Shown here piece after piece: positions 40,500 to 55,287 of a stretch of 64,000 nucleotides of DNA. The notes beneath the pieces are model-generated. The model ran no database searches, was not told where the DNA came from, and was given only the letters and a program-made list of their open reading frames with translations. Position numbers and translations under genes: made by a program. This DNA comes from Megachile rotundata (Eukaryota > Arthropoda > Insecta > Hymenoptera > Megachilidae): contig NW_027473710.1 of the NCBI RefSeq assembly GCF_050947335.1, positions 103,575 through 167,574 of the forward strand, read 5' to 3'. Position 1 is the stretch's first letter; each line of letters begins with the position of its first letter.

Positions 40500-41782
40500 T
40501 CATATTATTAGCCATATTACGCTTATATGACAGATAGAACGACAATTACTATACTTATTACTGTTATTATTTCAATCTAACTCATATTATTGGCCATATT
40601 ATGCTTATATGATCGATAGAACGACAATTACTACACTTGTTACTCTTATTATTATCAATCTAACTCACATTATTAGCCATATTATGCTTATATGATCGAT
40701 TGAACGACAATTTCTAAACCTGTTACTCTCATTATTATCAATCTAACTCACATTATTAGCCATATTATGCTTATATGATCGATAGAATGACAATTACTAT
40801 ACTTATTCCTCTTACTATTATCAAGCTAACTCATATTATTAGCCATATTATGCTTATATGATCGATAGAACGACAATTACTATACTCATTACTGTTATTA
40901 TTTCAATCTAACTCATATTATTGGCCATATTATGCTTATATGATCGATAGAACGACAATTACTACACTTGTTACTCTTACTATTATCAATCTAACTCATA
41001 CTATTAGCCATATTATGCTTATATTATCGATAGAACGACAATTACTATACTTGTTACTCTTATTATCATCAATCTAACTCATATTATTGGCCATATTATG
41101 TGGATATGATCGATAGGACGACAATTACTATACTCATTACTCTTATTATTATCAATCTAACTCATACTATTAGCCACATTATGCTTATAATATCGATTGC
41201 ACGACAATTTCTATACTTGTTACTCTTATTATTATCAATCTAACTCATATTATTAGCCATATTATGCTTATATTATCGATAGAACGACAATTACTATACT
41301 TGTTACTCTTATTATTATCAATCTAACTCATATTATTGGCCATATTATGCTTATATGATCGATAGAACGACAATTACTATACTTATTACTGTTATTATTT
41401 CAATCTAACTCATATTATTGGCCATATTATGCTTATATTATCGATAGAACGACAATTACTATACTCATTACTCTTATTATTATCAATCTAACTCATATTA
41501 TTAGCCATATTATGCTTATATGATCGATAGAACGACAATTACTATACTTATTCCTCTTACGATTATCAAGCTAACTCATATTATTAGCCATATTATGCTT
41601 ATATGATCGATTGAACGAAGATTACTGTACTTATTACTCTTATTATTACCAATCTAACTCATATTATTAGCCATATTATGCTTATATTATCGATAGAACG
41701 ACAATTACTATACTTGTTACTCTTATTATTATCAATCTAACTCATATTATTAGCCATATTATGCTTATATGATCGATTGAAC
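40440..41782. repeat. 1.34-kb block repeating 23516-24858
   Basis: Offset 16924 from 23516-24858, confirmed by ATTACGCTTATATGAC (near 40517) and TTATTATCATCAATC (41061). TATGACAGATAG near 40527 (the source has GACCGATAG) and ACTATTAGCCACATT near 41165 are private to this copy and its descendant at about 52.5-53.8 kb. The match stops where this copy has GATTGAACGACAATTTC and the source has GATAGAATGACAATTAC. Confidence 0.82.
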
Positions 41783-42515
41783 GACAATTTCTATACTTGT
41801 TTCTCTCATTATTATCAATCTAACTCATATTATTAGCCATATTATGCTTATATGATCGATAGAACGACAATTTCTAAACCTGTTACTCTCATTATTATCA
41901 ATCTAACTCATATTATTAGCCATATTATGCTTATATGATCGATAGAATGACAATTACTATACTTATTACTCTTATTATTATCAATCTAACTCATATTATT
42001 AGCCATATAATGCTTATAATATCGATTGAACGACAATTTCTAAACCTGTTTCTCTCATTATTATCAATCTAGCTCATATTATTAGCCATATTATGCTTAT
42101 ATGATCGATAGAATGCCAATTACTATACTTATTACTCTTATTATTATCAATCTAACTCATATTATTAGCCATATTATGCTTATAATATCGATTGAACGAC
42201 AATTACTATACTTGTTACTCTTATTATTATCAATCTAACTCATATTATTAGCCATATTATGCTTATATGATCGATTGAACGACAATTTCTATACTTGTTT
42301 CTCTCATTATTATCAATCTAACTCATATTATTAGCCATATTATGCTTATATGATCGATAGAACGACAATTTCTAAACCTGTTACTCTCATTATTATCAAT
42401 CTAACTCACATTATTAGCCATATTATGCTTATATGATCGATAGAATGACAATTACTATACTTATTCCTCTTACTATTATCAAGCTAACTCATATTATTAG
42501 CCATATTATGCTTAT
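41783..42515. repeat. linking segment of TTTCTATACTTGTTTCTC-type monomers
   Basis: About nine monomers of the class seen at 10400-11100 and 16890-17300, but with TTTCTATACTTGTTTCTC instead of TTTATATACTTGTTTCTC. It contains AATGCCAATTAC near 42114 and CTGTTTCTCTC near 42047, both repeated in the later copy at 53.8-54.5 kb. No gene. Confidence 0.75.
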
Positions 42516-44640
42516 ATGATCGAAAGAATGACAATTACTATACTTATTACTGTTATTATTATCAATCTAACTCATATTATTAGCCATATTATGCTTATAA
42601 TATCGATTGAACGACAATTACTATACATATTACTGTTATTATTTCAATCTAGCTCATATTATTCGCCATATTATGCTTATATGATCGATTGAACCACAAT
42701 TACTATACTTGTTACTCTTATTATTATCAATCTAACTCATATTATTAGCCATATTATGCTTATATGATCGATTGAACGACAATTTCTATACTTGTTACTC
42801 TCATTATTATCTATCTAACTCATATTATTAGCCATATTATGCTTATGTGATCGATAGAACGACAATTACTATACTTATTACCCTTATTATTATCACTCTA
42901 ACTCATATTATTGGCCATATTATGTGGATATGATCGATAGGACGACAATTACTGTACTCATTACTCTTATTATTATCAATCTAACTCATATTATTAACCA
43001 TATAATGCAGATATGATCGATAGAACGACAATAACTATACTCAATACTCTTATTATTATCAATCTAACTCATATTATTAGCCATATTATGCTTATATGAT
43101 CGATAGAACGACAATTACTATACTTATTACTGTTATTATTTCAATCTAACTCATATTATTGGCCATATTATGCTTATATTATCGATAGAACGACAATTTC
43201 TATACTTGTTACTATTATTATTATCAATCTAACTCATATTATTAGCCATATTATGCTTATATGATCGATTGAACGACAATTTCTAAACCTGTTACTCTCA
43301 TTATTATCAATCTAACTCACATTATTAGCCATATTATGCTTATATGATCGATAGAATGACAATTACTATACTTATTACTCTTATTATTATCAATCTAACT
43401 CATATTATTAGCCATATTATGCTTATATGATCGATTGAACGACAATTTCTAAACCTGTTACTCTCATTATTATCAATCTAACTCACATTATTAGCCATAT
43501 TATGCTTATATGATCGATAGAATGACAATTACTATACTTGTTACTCTTATTATTATCAATCTAACTCATATTATTAACCATATAATGCAGATATGATCGA
43601 TAGAACGACAATTACTATACTCATTACTCTTATTATTATCAATCTAACTCATATTATTAGCCATATTATGCTTATATGATCGATAGAACGACAATTACTA
43701 TACTTATTGCTGTTATTATTTCAATCTAACTCATATTATTGGCCATATTATGCTTATATTATCGATAGAACGACAATTTCTATACTTGTTACTATTATTA
43801 TTATCAATCTAACTCATATTATTAGCCATATTATGCTTATATGATCGATTGAACGACAATTTCTAAACCTGTTACTCTCATTATAATCAATCTAACTCAC
43901 ATTATTAGCCATATTATGCTTATATGATCGATAGAATGACAATTACTATACTTATTCCTCTTACTATTATCAAGCTAACTCATATTATTAGCCATATTAT
44001 GCTTATATGATCGATTGAACGAAGATTACTGTACTTATTACTCTTATTATTACCAATCTAACTCATATTATTAGCCATATTATGCTTATATTATCGATAG
44101 AACGACAATTACTATACTTGTTACTCTTATTATTATCAATCTAACTCATATTATTGGCCATATTATGTGGATATGATCGATAGGACGACAATTACTATAC
44201 TCATTACTCTTATTATTATCAATCTAACTCATATTATTAACCATATTATGCAGATATGATCGATAGAACGACAATTACTATACTTATTACTCTTGCTATT
44301 ATCAATCTAACTCATATTATTAGCCATATTATGCTTATATGATTGATTGAACGAGGATTACTATACTTGATTCTCTCATTATTATCAATCTAACTCATAT
44401 TATTAGCCATATTATGCTTATATGATCGATTGAACGACAATTACTATACTTGTTACTCTTATTATTATCAATCTAACTCATATTATTTGCCATATTATGC
44501 TTATATTATCGATTGAACGACAATTTCTAAACCTGTTACTCTCATTATAATCAATCTAACTCACATTATTAGCCATATTATGCTTATATGATCGATAGAA
44601 TGACAATTACTATACTTATTCCTCTTACTATTATCAAGCT
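42516..44640. repeat. 2.1-kb block, copy 1 (partner 55288-57410)
   Basis: Matches 55288-57410 at about offset 12770. Shared markers are CGAAAGAATG (42521/55293), TTGAACCACAATT (near 42690), TTATCTATCTAAC, GCTTATGTGATCG (near 42841), ATTACCCTTATT, ACAATAACTATACTCAATAC (43030) and ATTGCTGTTATT (near 43707). These markers occur at no other place I saw, so the two copies are a clear pair. Confidence 0.86.
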
Positions 44641-46346
44641 AACTCATATTATTAGCCATATTATGCTTATATGATCGATAGAATGACAATTACTATACTT
44701 ATTACTCTTATTATTATTAATCTAACTCATATTATTAGCCATATAATGCTTATAATATCGATTGAACGACAATTTCTAAACCTGTTACTCTCATTATTAT
44801 CAATCTAGCTCATATTATTAGCCATATTATGCTTATATGATCGATAGAATGACAATTACTATACTTATTACTCTTATTATTATCAATCTAACTCATATTA
44901 TTAGCCATATTATGCTTATATGATCGATTGAACGACAATTTCTAAACCTGTTACTCTCATTATAATCAATCTAACTCACATTATTAGCCATATTATGCTT
45001 ATATGATCGATAGAATGACAATTACTATACTTATTCCTCTTACTATTATCAAGCTAACTCATATTATTAGCCATATTATGCTTATATGATCGATAGAATG
45101 ACAATTACTATACTTATTCCTCTTACTATTATCAAGCTAACTCATATTATTAGCCATATTATGCTTATATGATCGATTGAACGAAGATTACTGTACTTAT
45201 TACTCTTATTATTACCAATCTAACTCATATTATTAGCCATATTATGCTTATATTATCGATAGAACGACATATACTATGCTTGTTACTCATATTATTATCA
45301 ATCTAACTCATATTATTCCCCATATTATGCTTATACGATCGATTGAACGACAATTACTATACTTGTTACTCTTACTATTATCAATCTAACTCATACTATT
45401 AGCCATGTTATGCTTATATTATCGATAGAACGACAATTACTATACTTGTTACTCTTATTATTATCAATCTAACTCATATTATTGGCCATATTGTGTGGAT
45501 ATGATCGATAGGACGACAATTACTATACTCATTACTCTTATTATTATCAATCTAACTCATATTATTAACCATATTATGCAGATATGATCGATAGAACGAC
45601 AATTACTATACTTATTACTCTTGCTATTATCAATCTAACTCATATTATTAGCCATATTATGCTTATATGATTGATTGAACGAGGATTACTATACTTGATT
45701 CTCTCATTATTATCAATCTAACTCATATTATTAGCCATATTATGCTTATATTATCGATAGAACGACAATTACTATACTTGTTACTCTTATTATTATCAAT
45801 CTAACTCATATTATTAACCATATAATGCAGATATGATCGATAGAACGACAATTACTATACTCATTACTCTTATTATTATCAATCTAACTCATATTATTAG
45901 CCATATTATGCTTATATGATCGATAGAACGACAATTACTATACTTATTACTGTTATTATTTCAATCAAACTCATATTATTGGCCATATTATGCTTATATT
46001 ATCGATAGAACGACAATTTCTATACTTGATACTATTATTATTATCAATCTAACTCATATTATTAGCCATATTATGCTTATATGATCGATTGAACGACAAT
46101 TTCTAAACCTGTTACTCTCATTATAATCAATCTAACTCACATTATTAGCCATATTATGCTTATATGATCGATAGAATGACAATTACTATACTTATTCCTC
46201 TTACTATTATCAAGCTAACTCATATTATTAGCCATATTATGCTTATATGATCGATTGAACGAAGATTACTGTACTTATTACTCTTATTATTACCAATCTA
46301 ACTCATATTATTAGCCATATTATGCTTATATTATCGATAGAACGAC
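44641..46346. repeat. 1.7-kb block, copy 1 (partner 49040-50745)
   Basis: Constant offset of 4399 bp, exactly 53 x 83, to 49040-50745. Shared markers are TTATTATTAATCTAAC (44711/49110), TATTATTCCCCATATT (45310/49709), CCATGTTATG and CAATCAAACTC (near 45962; one A short near 50365). CCATATTGTGTGG near 45490 is private. Confidence 0.85.
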
Positions 46347-46880
46347 ATATACTATGCTTGTTACTCATATTATTATCAATCTAACTCATATTATTCCCCA
46401 TATTATGCTTATACGATCGATTGAACGACAATTACTATACTTGTTACTCTTACTATTATCAATCTAACTCATACTATTAGCCATGTTATGCTTATATTAT
46501 CGATAGAACGACAATTACTATACTTGTTACTCTTATTATTATCAATCTAACTCATATTATTGGCCATATTATGTGGATATGATCGATAGGACGACAATTA
46601 CTATACTCATTACTCTTATTATTATCAATCTAACTCATATTATTAACCATATTATGCAGATATGATCGATAGAACGACAATTACTATACTTATTACTCTT
46701 GCTATTATCAATCTAACTCATATTATTAGCCATATTATGCTTATATGATTGATTGAACGAGGATTACTATACTTGATTCTCTCATTATTATCAATCTAAC
46801 TCATATTATTAGCCATGTTATGCTTATATTATCGATAGAACGACAATTACTATACTTGTTACTCTTATTATTATCAATCT
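45060..46880. repeat. 13-monomer tandem duplication (1078 bp offset)
   Basis: Bases 45060-46137 are followed by a second, incomplete copy at 46138 to about 46880. TATTATTCCCCATATT is at 45310 and 46388, TTATACGATCG at 45330 and 46408, and TTGATTGAACGAGG at 45671 and 46749, all 1078 bp apart (13 x 83 minus 1). The second copy ends in the four-monomer duplication described next. Confidence 0.85.
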
Positions 46881-47144
46881 AACTCATATTATTGGCCATA
46901 TTATGTGGATATGATCGATAGGACGACAATTACTATACTCATTACTCTTATTATTATCAATCTAACTCATATTATTAACCATATTATGCAGATATGATCG
47001 ATAGAACGACAATTACTATACTTATTACTCTTGCTATTATCAATCTAACTCATATTATTAGCCATATTATGCTTATATGATTGATTGAACGAGGATTACT
47101 ATACTTGATTCTCTCATTATTATCAATCTAACTCATATTATTAG
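46481..47144. repeat. 4-monomer unit (332 bp) in two tandem copies
   Basis: CCATGTTATGCTTATATTATCG at 46481 recurs at 46813, and the TTGATTGAACGAGG unit recurs from 46749 to 47081, both exactly 332 bp (4 x 83) apart. Unit order in each copy: GTTATG class, GTGGATATG class, GCAGATATG class, GATTGATTG class. At the joint, ATTATTAGCC is fused to CCATGTTATG, whereas other copies of this unit are preceded by CATACTATTAGCC, so the junction is visible at about 46805-46815. Confidence 0.87.
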
Positions 47145-50100
47145 CCATATTATGCTTATTTGATCGATAGAACGACAATTACTATACTTATTACTCTTAT
47201 TATTATCAATCTAACTCATATTATGAGCCATATTATGCTTATAATATCGATTGAACGACAATTACTATACTTGTTACTCTTATTATTATCAATCTAACTC
47301 ATATTATTAGCCATATTATGCTTATATTATCGATAGAACGACAATTACTATACTTGTTACTCTTATTATTATCAATCTAACTCATATTATTAACCATATA
47401 ATGCAGATATGATCGATAGAACGACAATTACTATACTCATTACTCTTATTATTATCAATCTAACTCATATTATTAGCCATATTATGCTTATATGATCGAT
47501 AGAACGACAATTACTATACTTATTACTGTTATTATTTCAATCTAACTCATATTATTGGCCATATTATGCTTATATTATCGATAGAACGACCATTTCTATA
47601 CTTGTTACTATTATTATTATCAATCTAACTCATATTATTAGCCATATTATGCTTATATGATCGATTGAACGACAATTTCTAAACCTGTTACTCTCATTAT
47701 AATCAATCTAACTCACATTATTAGCCATATTATGCTTATATGATCGATAGAATGACAATTACTATACTTATTCCTCTTACTATTATCAAGCTAACTCATA
47801 TTATTAGCCATATTATGCTTATATGATCGATTGAACGAAGATTACTGTACTTATTACTCTTATTATTACCAATCTAACTCATATTATTAGCCATATTATG
47901 CTTATATTATCGATAGAACGACAACTACTATACTTGTTACTCTTATTATTATCAATCTAACTCATATTATTGGCCATATTATGTGGATATGATCGATAGG
48001 ACGACAATTACTATACTCATTACTCTTATTATTATCAATCTAACTCATATTATTAGCCATATTATGCTTATATGATCGATAGAGCGACAATTACTATACA
48101 TATTACTGTTATTATTATCAATCTAACTCATATTATTAACCATATAATGCTGATATGATCGATTGAACGACAATTACTATACTTATTACTGTTACTATTA
48201 TTACTAATCGAACTCATATTATTGGCCATATTATGCTTATATGATCGATTGAACGAGGATTACTGTACTTATTACTCTTATTATTACCAATCTAACTCAT
48301 ATTATTAGCCATATTATGCTTAAATTATCGATAGAACGACAATTACTATACTTGTTACTCTTATAAATATCAATCTAACTCATATTATTAGCCATATTAT
48401 GCTTATATGATCGATTGAACGACAATTTCTAAACCTGGTACTCTCATTATTATCAATCTAACTCATATTATTAGCCATATTATGCTTATATGATCGATAG
48501 AATGACAATTACTATACTTATTCCTCTTACTATTATCAAGCTAACTCATATTATTAGCCATATTATGCTTATATGATCGATTGAACGAAGATTACTGTAC
48601 TTATTACTCTTATTATTACCAATCTAACTCATATTATTAGCCATATTATGCTTGTATTATCGATAGAACGACATATACTATGCTTGTTACTCATATTATT
48701 ATCAATCTAACTCATATTATTCGCCATATTATGCAGATATGATCGATAGAACGACAATTACTATTCTTATTACTCTTGCTATTATCAGTCTAACTCATAT
48801 TATTAGCCATATTATGCTTATATGATCGATTGAACGACAATTTCTAAACCTGTTACTCTCATTATTATCAATCTAACTCACATTATTAGCCATATTATGC
48901 TTATATGATCGATAGAATGACAATTACTATACTTATTCCTCTTACTATTATCAAGCTAACTCATATTATTAGCCATATTATGCTTATATGATCGATAGAA
49001 CGACAATTACTATACTTATTACTGTTATTATTTCAATCTAACTCATATTATTGGCCATATTATGCTTATATGATCGATAGAATGACAATTACTATACTTA
49101 TTACTCTTATTATTATTAATCTAACTCATATTATTAGCCATATAATGCTTATAATATCGATTGAACGACAATTTCTAAACCTGTTACTCTCATTATTATC
49201 AATCTAGCTCATATTATTAGCCATATTATGCTTATATGATCGATAGAATGACAATTACTATACTTATTACTCTTATTATTATCAATCTAACTCATATTAT
49301 TAGCCATATTATGCTTATATGATCGATTGAACGACAATTTCTAAACCTGTTACTCTCATTATAATCAATCTAACTCACATTATTAGCCATATTATGCTTA
49401 TATGATCGATAGAATGACAATTACTATACTTATTCCTCTTACTATTATCAAGCTAACTCATATTATTAGCCATATTATGCTTATATGATCGATAGAATGA
49501 CAATTACTATACTTATTCCTCTTACTATTATCAAGCTAACTCATATTATTAGCCATATTATGCTTATATGATCGATTGAACGAAGATTACTGTACTTATT
49601 ACTCTTATTATTACCAATCTAACTCATATTATTAGCCATATTATGCTTATATTATCGATAGAACGACATATACTATGCTTGTTACTCATATTATTATCAA
49701 TCTAACTCATATTATTCCCCATATTATGCTTATACGATCGATTGAACGACAATTACTATACTTGTTACTCTTACTATTATCAATCTAACTCATACTATTA
49801 GCCATGTTATGCTTATATTATCGATAGAACGACAATTACTATACTTGTTACTCTTATTATTATTAATCTAACTCATATTATTGGCCATATTATGTGGATA
49901 TGATCGATAGGACGACAATTACTATACTCATTACTCTTATTATTATCAATCTAACTCATATTATTAACCATATTATGCAGATATGATCGATAGAACGACA
50001 ATTACTATACTTATTACTCTTGCTATTATCAATCTAACTCATATTATTAGCCATATTATGCTTATATGATTGATTGAACGAGGATTACTATACTTGATTC

Positions 50101-50567
50101 TCTCATTATTATCAATCTAACTCATATTATTAGCCATATAATGCTTATATTATCGATAGAACGACAATTACTATACTTGTTACTCTTATTATTATCAATC
50201 TAACTCATATTATTAACCATATAATGCAGATATGATCGATAGAACGACAATTACTATACTCATTACTCTTATTATTATCAATCTAACTCATATTATTAGC
50301 CATATTATGCTTATATGATCGATAGAACGACAATTACTATACTTATTACTGTTATTATTTCAATCAACTCATATTATTGGCCATATTATGCTTATATTAT
50401 CGATAGAACGACAATTTCTATACTTGATACTATTATTATTATCAATCTAACTCATATTATTAGCATATTATGCTTATATGATCGATTGAACGACAATTTC
50501 TAAACCCTGTTACTCTCATTATAATCAATCTAACTCACATTATTAGCCATATTATGCTTATATGATC
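46813..50567. repeat. 3.75-kb block, copy 1 (partner 60246-64000)
   Basis: Offset about 13433 to 60246-64000; the partner runs off the window end. Diagnostic shared changes are GACCATTTC (47589/61022), GATAGAGCGAC (48079/61511) and TCTTATAAATATC (48360/61795), none of which I saw elsewhere. The copy here keeps regular 83-bp spacing, while the partner has many one-base length differences. Confidence 0.88.
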
Positions 50568-53500
50568 GATAGAATGACAATTACTATACTTATTCCTCTT
50601 ACTATTATCAAGCTAACTCATATTATTAGCCATATTATCGCTTATATGATCGATTGAACGAAGATTACTGTACTTATTACTCTTATTATTACCAATCTAA
50701 CTCATATTATTAGCCATATTATGCTTATATCTATCGATAGAACGACAACTACTATACTTGTTACTCTTATTATTATCAATCTAACTCATATTATTGGCCA
50801 TATTATGTGGATATGATCGATAGGACGACAATTACTATACTCATTACTCTTATTATTATCAATCTAACTCATATTATTAGCCATATTATGCTTATATGAT
50901 CGATAGAACGACAATTACTATACATATTACTGTTATTATTATCAATCTAACTCATATTATACCATATAATGCTGATATGATCGATTGAACGACAATTACT
51001 ATACTTATTACTGTTACTATTATTACTAATCGAACTCATATTATTGGCCATATTATGCTTATATGATCGATTGAACGAGGATTACTGTACTTATTACTCT
51101 TATTATTACCAATCTAACTCATATTATTAGCCATATTATGCTTAAATTATCGATAGAACGACAATTACTATACTTGTTACTCTTATAATTATCAATCTAA
51201 CTCATATTATTAGCCCTATTATGCTTAATGATCGATTGAACGACAATTTCTAAACCCTGGTACTTCATTATTATCAATCTAACTCATATATTAGCCATAT
51301 TATGCTTATATGATCGATAGAATGACAATTACTATACTTATTCCTCTTACTATTATCAAGCTAACTCATATTATTAGCCATATTATGCTTATATGATCGA
51401 TTGAACGAAGATTACTGTACTTATTACTCTTATTATTACCAATCTAACTCATATTATTAGCCATATTATGCTTGTATTATCGATAGAACGACATATACTA
51501 TGCTTGTTACTCATATTATTATCAATCTAACTCATATTATTCGCCATTATGCAGATATGATCGATAGAACGACAATTACTATTCTTATTACTCTTGCTAT
51601 TATCAGTCTAACTCATATTATTAGCCATATTATGCTTATATGATCGATTGAACGACAATTTCTAAACCTGTTACTCTCATTATTATCAATCTAACTCACA
51701 TTATTAGCCATATTATGCTTATATGATCGATAGAATGACAATTACTATACTTATTCCTCTTACTATTATCAAGCTAACTCATATTATTAGCCATATTATG
51801 CATATATGATCGATAGAACGACAATTACTATACTTATTACTGTTATTATTTCATTCTAACTCATATTATTGGCCATATTATGCATATATGATCGATAGAA
51901 CGACAATTACTATACTTGTTACTCTTATAATTATCAATCTATCTCATATTATTAGCCATATTATGCTTATATGATCGATTGAACGACAATTTCTAAACCT
52001 GGTACTCTCATTATTATCAATCTAACTCATATTATTAGCCATATTATGCTTATAGATCGATAGAATGACAATTACTATACTTATTCCTCTTACTATTAAC
52101 AAGCTAACTCATATTATTAGCCATATTATGCTTATATGATCCATTGAACGAAGATTACTGAACTTATTACTCTTATTATTACCAATCTAACTTATATTAT
52201 TAGCCATACTATGCTTATATTATCGATAGAACGACATATACTATGCTTGTTACTCATATTATTATCAATCTAACTCATATTATTCGCCATATTATGCTTA
52301 TATGATCGATTGAACGACAATTACTATACTTGTTACTCTTATTATTATCAATCTAACTCATATTATTTGCCATATTATGCTTATATTATCGATTGAACGA
52401 CAATTTCTAAACCTGTTACTCTCATTATTATCAATCGAACTCATATTATTAGCCCATATTATGCTTATATGATCGATAGGACGACAATTACTATACTCAT
52501 TACTCTTATTATTATCAATCTAACTCATATTATTAGCCATATTACGCTTATATGACAGATAGAACGACAATTACTATACTTATTACTGTTATTATTTCAA
52601 TCTAACTCATATTATTGGCCATATTATGCTTATATGATCGATAGAACGACAATTACTACACTTGTTACTCTTATTATTATCAATCTAACTCACATTATTA
52701 GCCATATTATGCTTATATGATCGATTGAACGACAATTTCTAAACCTGTTACTCTCATTATTATCAATCTAACTCACATTATTAGCCATATTATGCTTATA
52801 TGATCGATAGAATGACAATTACTATACTTATTCCTCTTACTATTATCAAGCTAACTCATATTATTAGCCATATTATGCTTATATGATCGATAGAACGACA
52901 ATTACTATACTCATTACTGTTATTATTTCAATCTAACTCATATTATTGGCCATATTATGCTTATATGATCGATAGAACGACAATTACTACACTTGTTACT
53001 CTTACTATTATCAATCTAACTCATACTATTAGCCATATTATGCTTATATTATCGATAGAACGACAATTACTATACTTGTTACTCTTATTATCATCAATCT
53101 AACTCATATTATTGGCCATATTATGTGGATATGATCGATAGGACGACAATTACTATACTCATTACTCTTATTATTATCAATCTAACTCATACTATTAGCC
53201 ACATTATGCTTATAATATCGATTGCACGACAATTTCTATACTTGTTACTCTTATTATTATCAATCTAACTCATATTATTAGCCATATTATGCTTATATTA
53301 TCGATAGAACGACAATTACTATACTTGTTACTCTTATTATTATCAATCTAACTCATATTATTGGCCATATTATGCTTATATGATCGATAGAACGACAACT
53401 TACTATACTTATTACTGTTATTATTTCAATCTAACTCATATTATTGGCCATATTATGCTTATATTATCGATAGAACGACAATTACTATACTCATTACTCT

Positions 53501-54540
53501 TATTATTATCAATCTAACTCATATTATTAGCCATATTATGCTTATATGATCGATAGAACGACAATTACTATACTTATTCCTCTTACGATTATCAAGCTAA
53601 CTCATATTATTAGCCATATTATGCTTATATGATCGATTGAACGAAGATTACTGTACTTATTACTCTTATTATTACCAATCTAACTCATATTATTAGCCAT
53701 ATTATGCTTATATTATCGATAGAACGACAATTACTATACTTGTTACTCTTATTATTATCAATCTAACTCATATTATTAGCCATATTATGCTTATATGATC
53801 GAGTGAACGACAATTTCTATACTTGTTTCTCTCATTATTATCAATCTAACTCATATTATTAGCCATATTATGCTTATATGATCGATAGAACGACAATTTC
53901 TAAACCTGTTACTCTCATTATTATCAATCTAACTCATATTATTAGCCATATTATGCTTATATGATCGATAGAATGACAATTACTATACTTATTACTCTTA
54001 TTATTATCAATCTAACTCATATTATTAGCCATATAATGCTTATAATATCGATTGACGACAATTTCTAAACCTGTTTCTCTCATTATTATCAATCTAGCTC
54101 ATATTATTAGCCATATTATGCTTATATGATCGATAGAATGCCAATTACTATACTTATTACTCTTATTATTATCAATCTAACTCATATTATTAGCCATATT
54201 ATGCTTATAATATCGATTGAACGACAATTACTATACTTGTTACTCTTATTATTATCAATCTAACTCATATTATTAGCCATATTATGCTTATATGATCGAT
54301 TGAACGACAATTTCTATACTTGTTTCTCTCATTATTATCAATCTAACTCATATTATTAGCCATATTATGCTTATATGATCGATAGAACGACAATTTCTAA
54401 ACCTGTTACTCTCATTATTATCAATCTAACTCACATTATTAGCCATATTATGCTTATATGATCGATAGAATGACAATTACTATACTTATTCCTCTTACTA
54501 TTATCAAGCTAACTCATATTATTAGCCATATTATGCTTAT
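48990..54540. repeat. 5.5-kb block repeating 36960-42515
   Basis: Offset 12030, falling to about 12025 through small indels. It carries over the full order of segments: the end of the 24-monomer repeat, the block with ACGACAACTACT, the TATGACAGATAG unit (52553) and the AATGCCAATTAC unit (54138). From 50365 onward it departs from its source mainly by one-base gains and losses, e.g. near 50464, 50507, 50639, 50731, 50960, 51257, 51546, 52056, 52454, 53399 and 54055. Confidence 0.87.
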
Positions 54541-55287
54541 ATGATCGATAGAATGACAATTACTATACTTATTCCTCTTACTATTATCAAGCTAACTCAT
54601 ATTATTAGACATATTATGCTTATATGATCGATTGAACGAAGATTACTGTACTTATTACTCTTATTATTACCAATCTAACTCATATTATTAGCCATATTAT
54701 GCTTATATTATCGATAGAACGACATATACTATGCTTGTTACTCATATTATTATCAATCTAACTCATATTATTCGCCATATTATGCTTATATGATCGATTG
54801 AACGACAATTACTATACTTGTTACTCTTACTATTATCAATCTAACTCATACTATTAGCCATGTTATGCTTATATTATCGATAGAACGACAATTACTATAC
54901 TTGTTACTCTTATTATTATCAATCTAACTCATATTATTGGCCATATTATGTGGATATGATCGATAGGACGACAATTACTATACTCATTACTCTTATTATT
55001 ATCAATCTAACTCATATTATTAACCATATTATGCAGATATGATCGATAGAACGACAATTGCTATACTTATTACTCTTGCTATTATCAATCTAACTCATAT
55101 TATTAGCCATATTATGCTTATATGATTGATTGAACGAGGATTACTATACTTGATTCTCTCATTATTATCAATCTAACTCATATTATTAGCCATATTATGC
55201 TTATATTATCGATAGAACGACAATTACTATACTTGTTACTCTTATTATCATCAATCTAACTCATATTATTGGCCATATTATGCTTAT
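54541..55287. repeat. 9-monomer segment absent from the source block
   Basis: Offsets to the source region jump from about 12025 to 12772 here, a gain of 747 bp or exactly nine monomers relative to 42515/42516. The piece carries CCATGTTATG (near 54859), the GTGGATATG and GCAGATATG classes and TGATTGATTGAACGAGG (near 55124). It therefore resembles the four-monomer unit at 46481. AATTGCTATACTT near 55058 and TTAGACATATT near 54606 are private. Confidence 0.78.

Noticed and set aside
50315..50503. 62-codon open reading frame on the plus strand
   Set aside because: It begins with an ATG within the monomer's TATATGATCG and stays open only because of one-base losses near 50365 and 50464. Copies at 38285, 45910 and 63745 are closed. 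These indels lie in the zone I suspect of consensus error.
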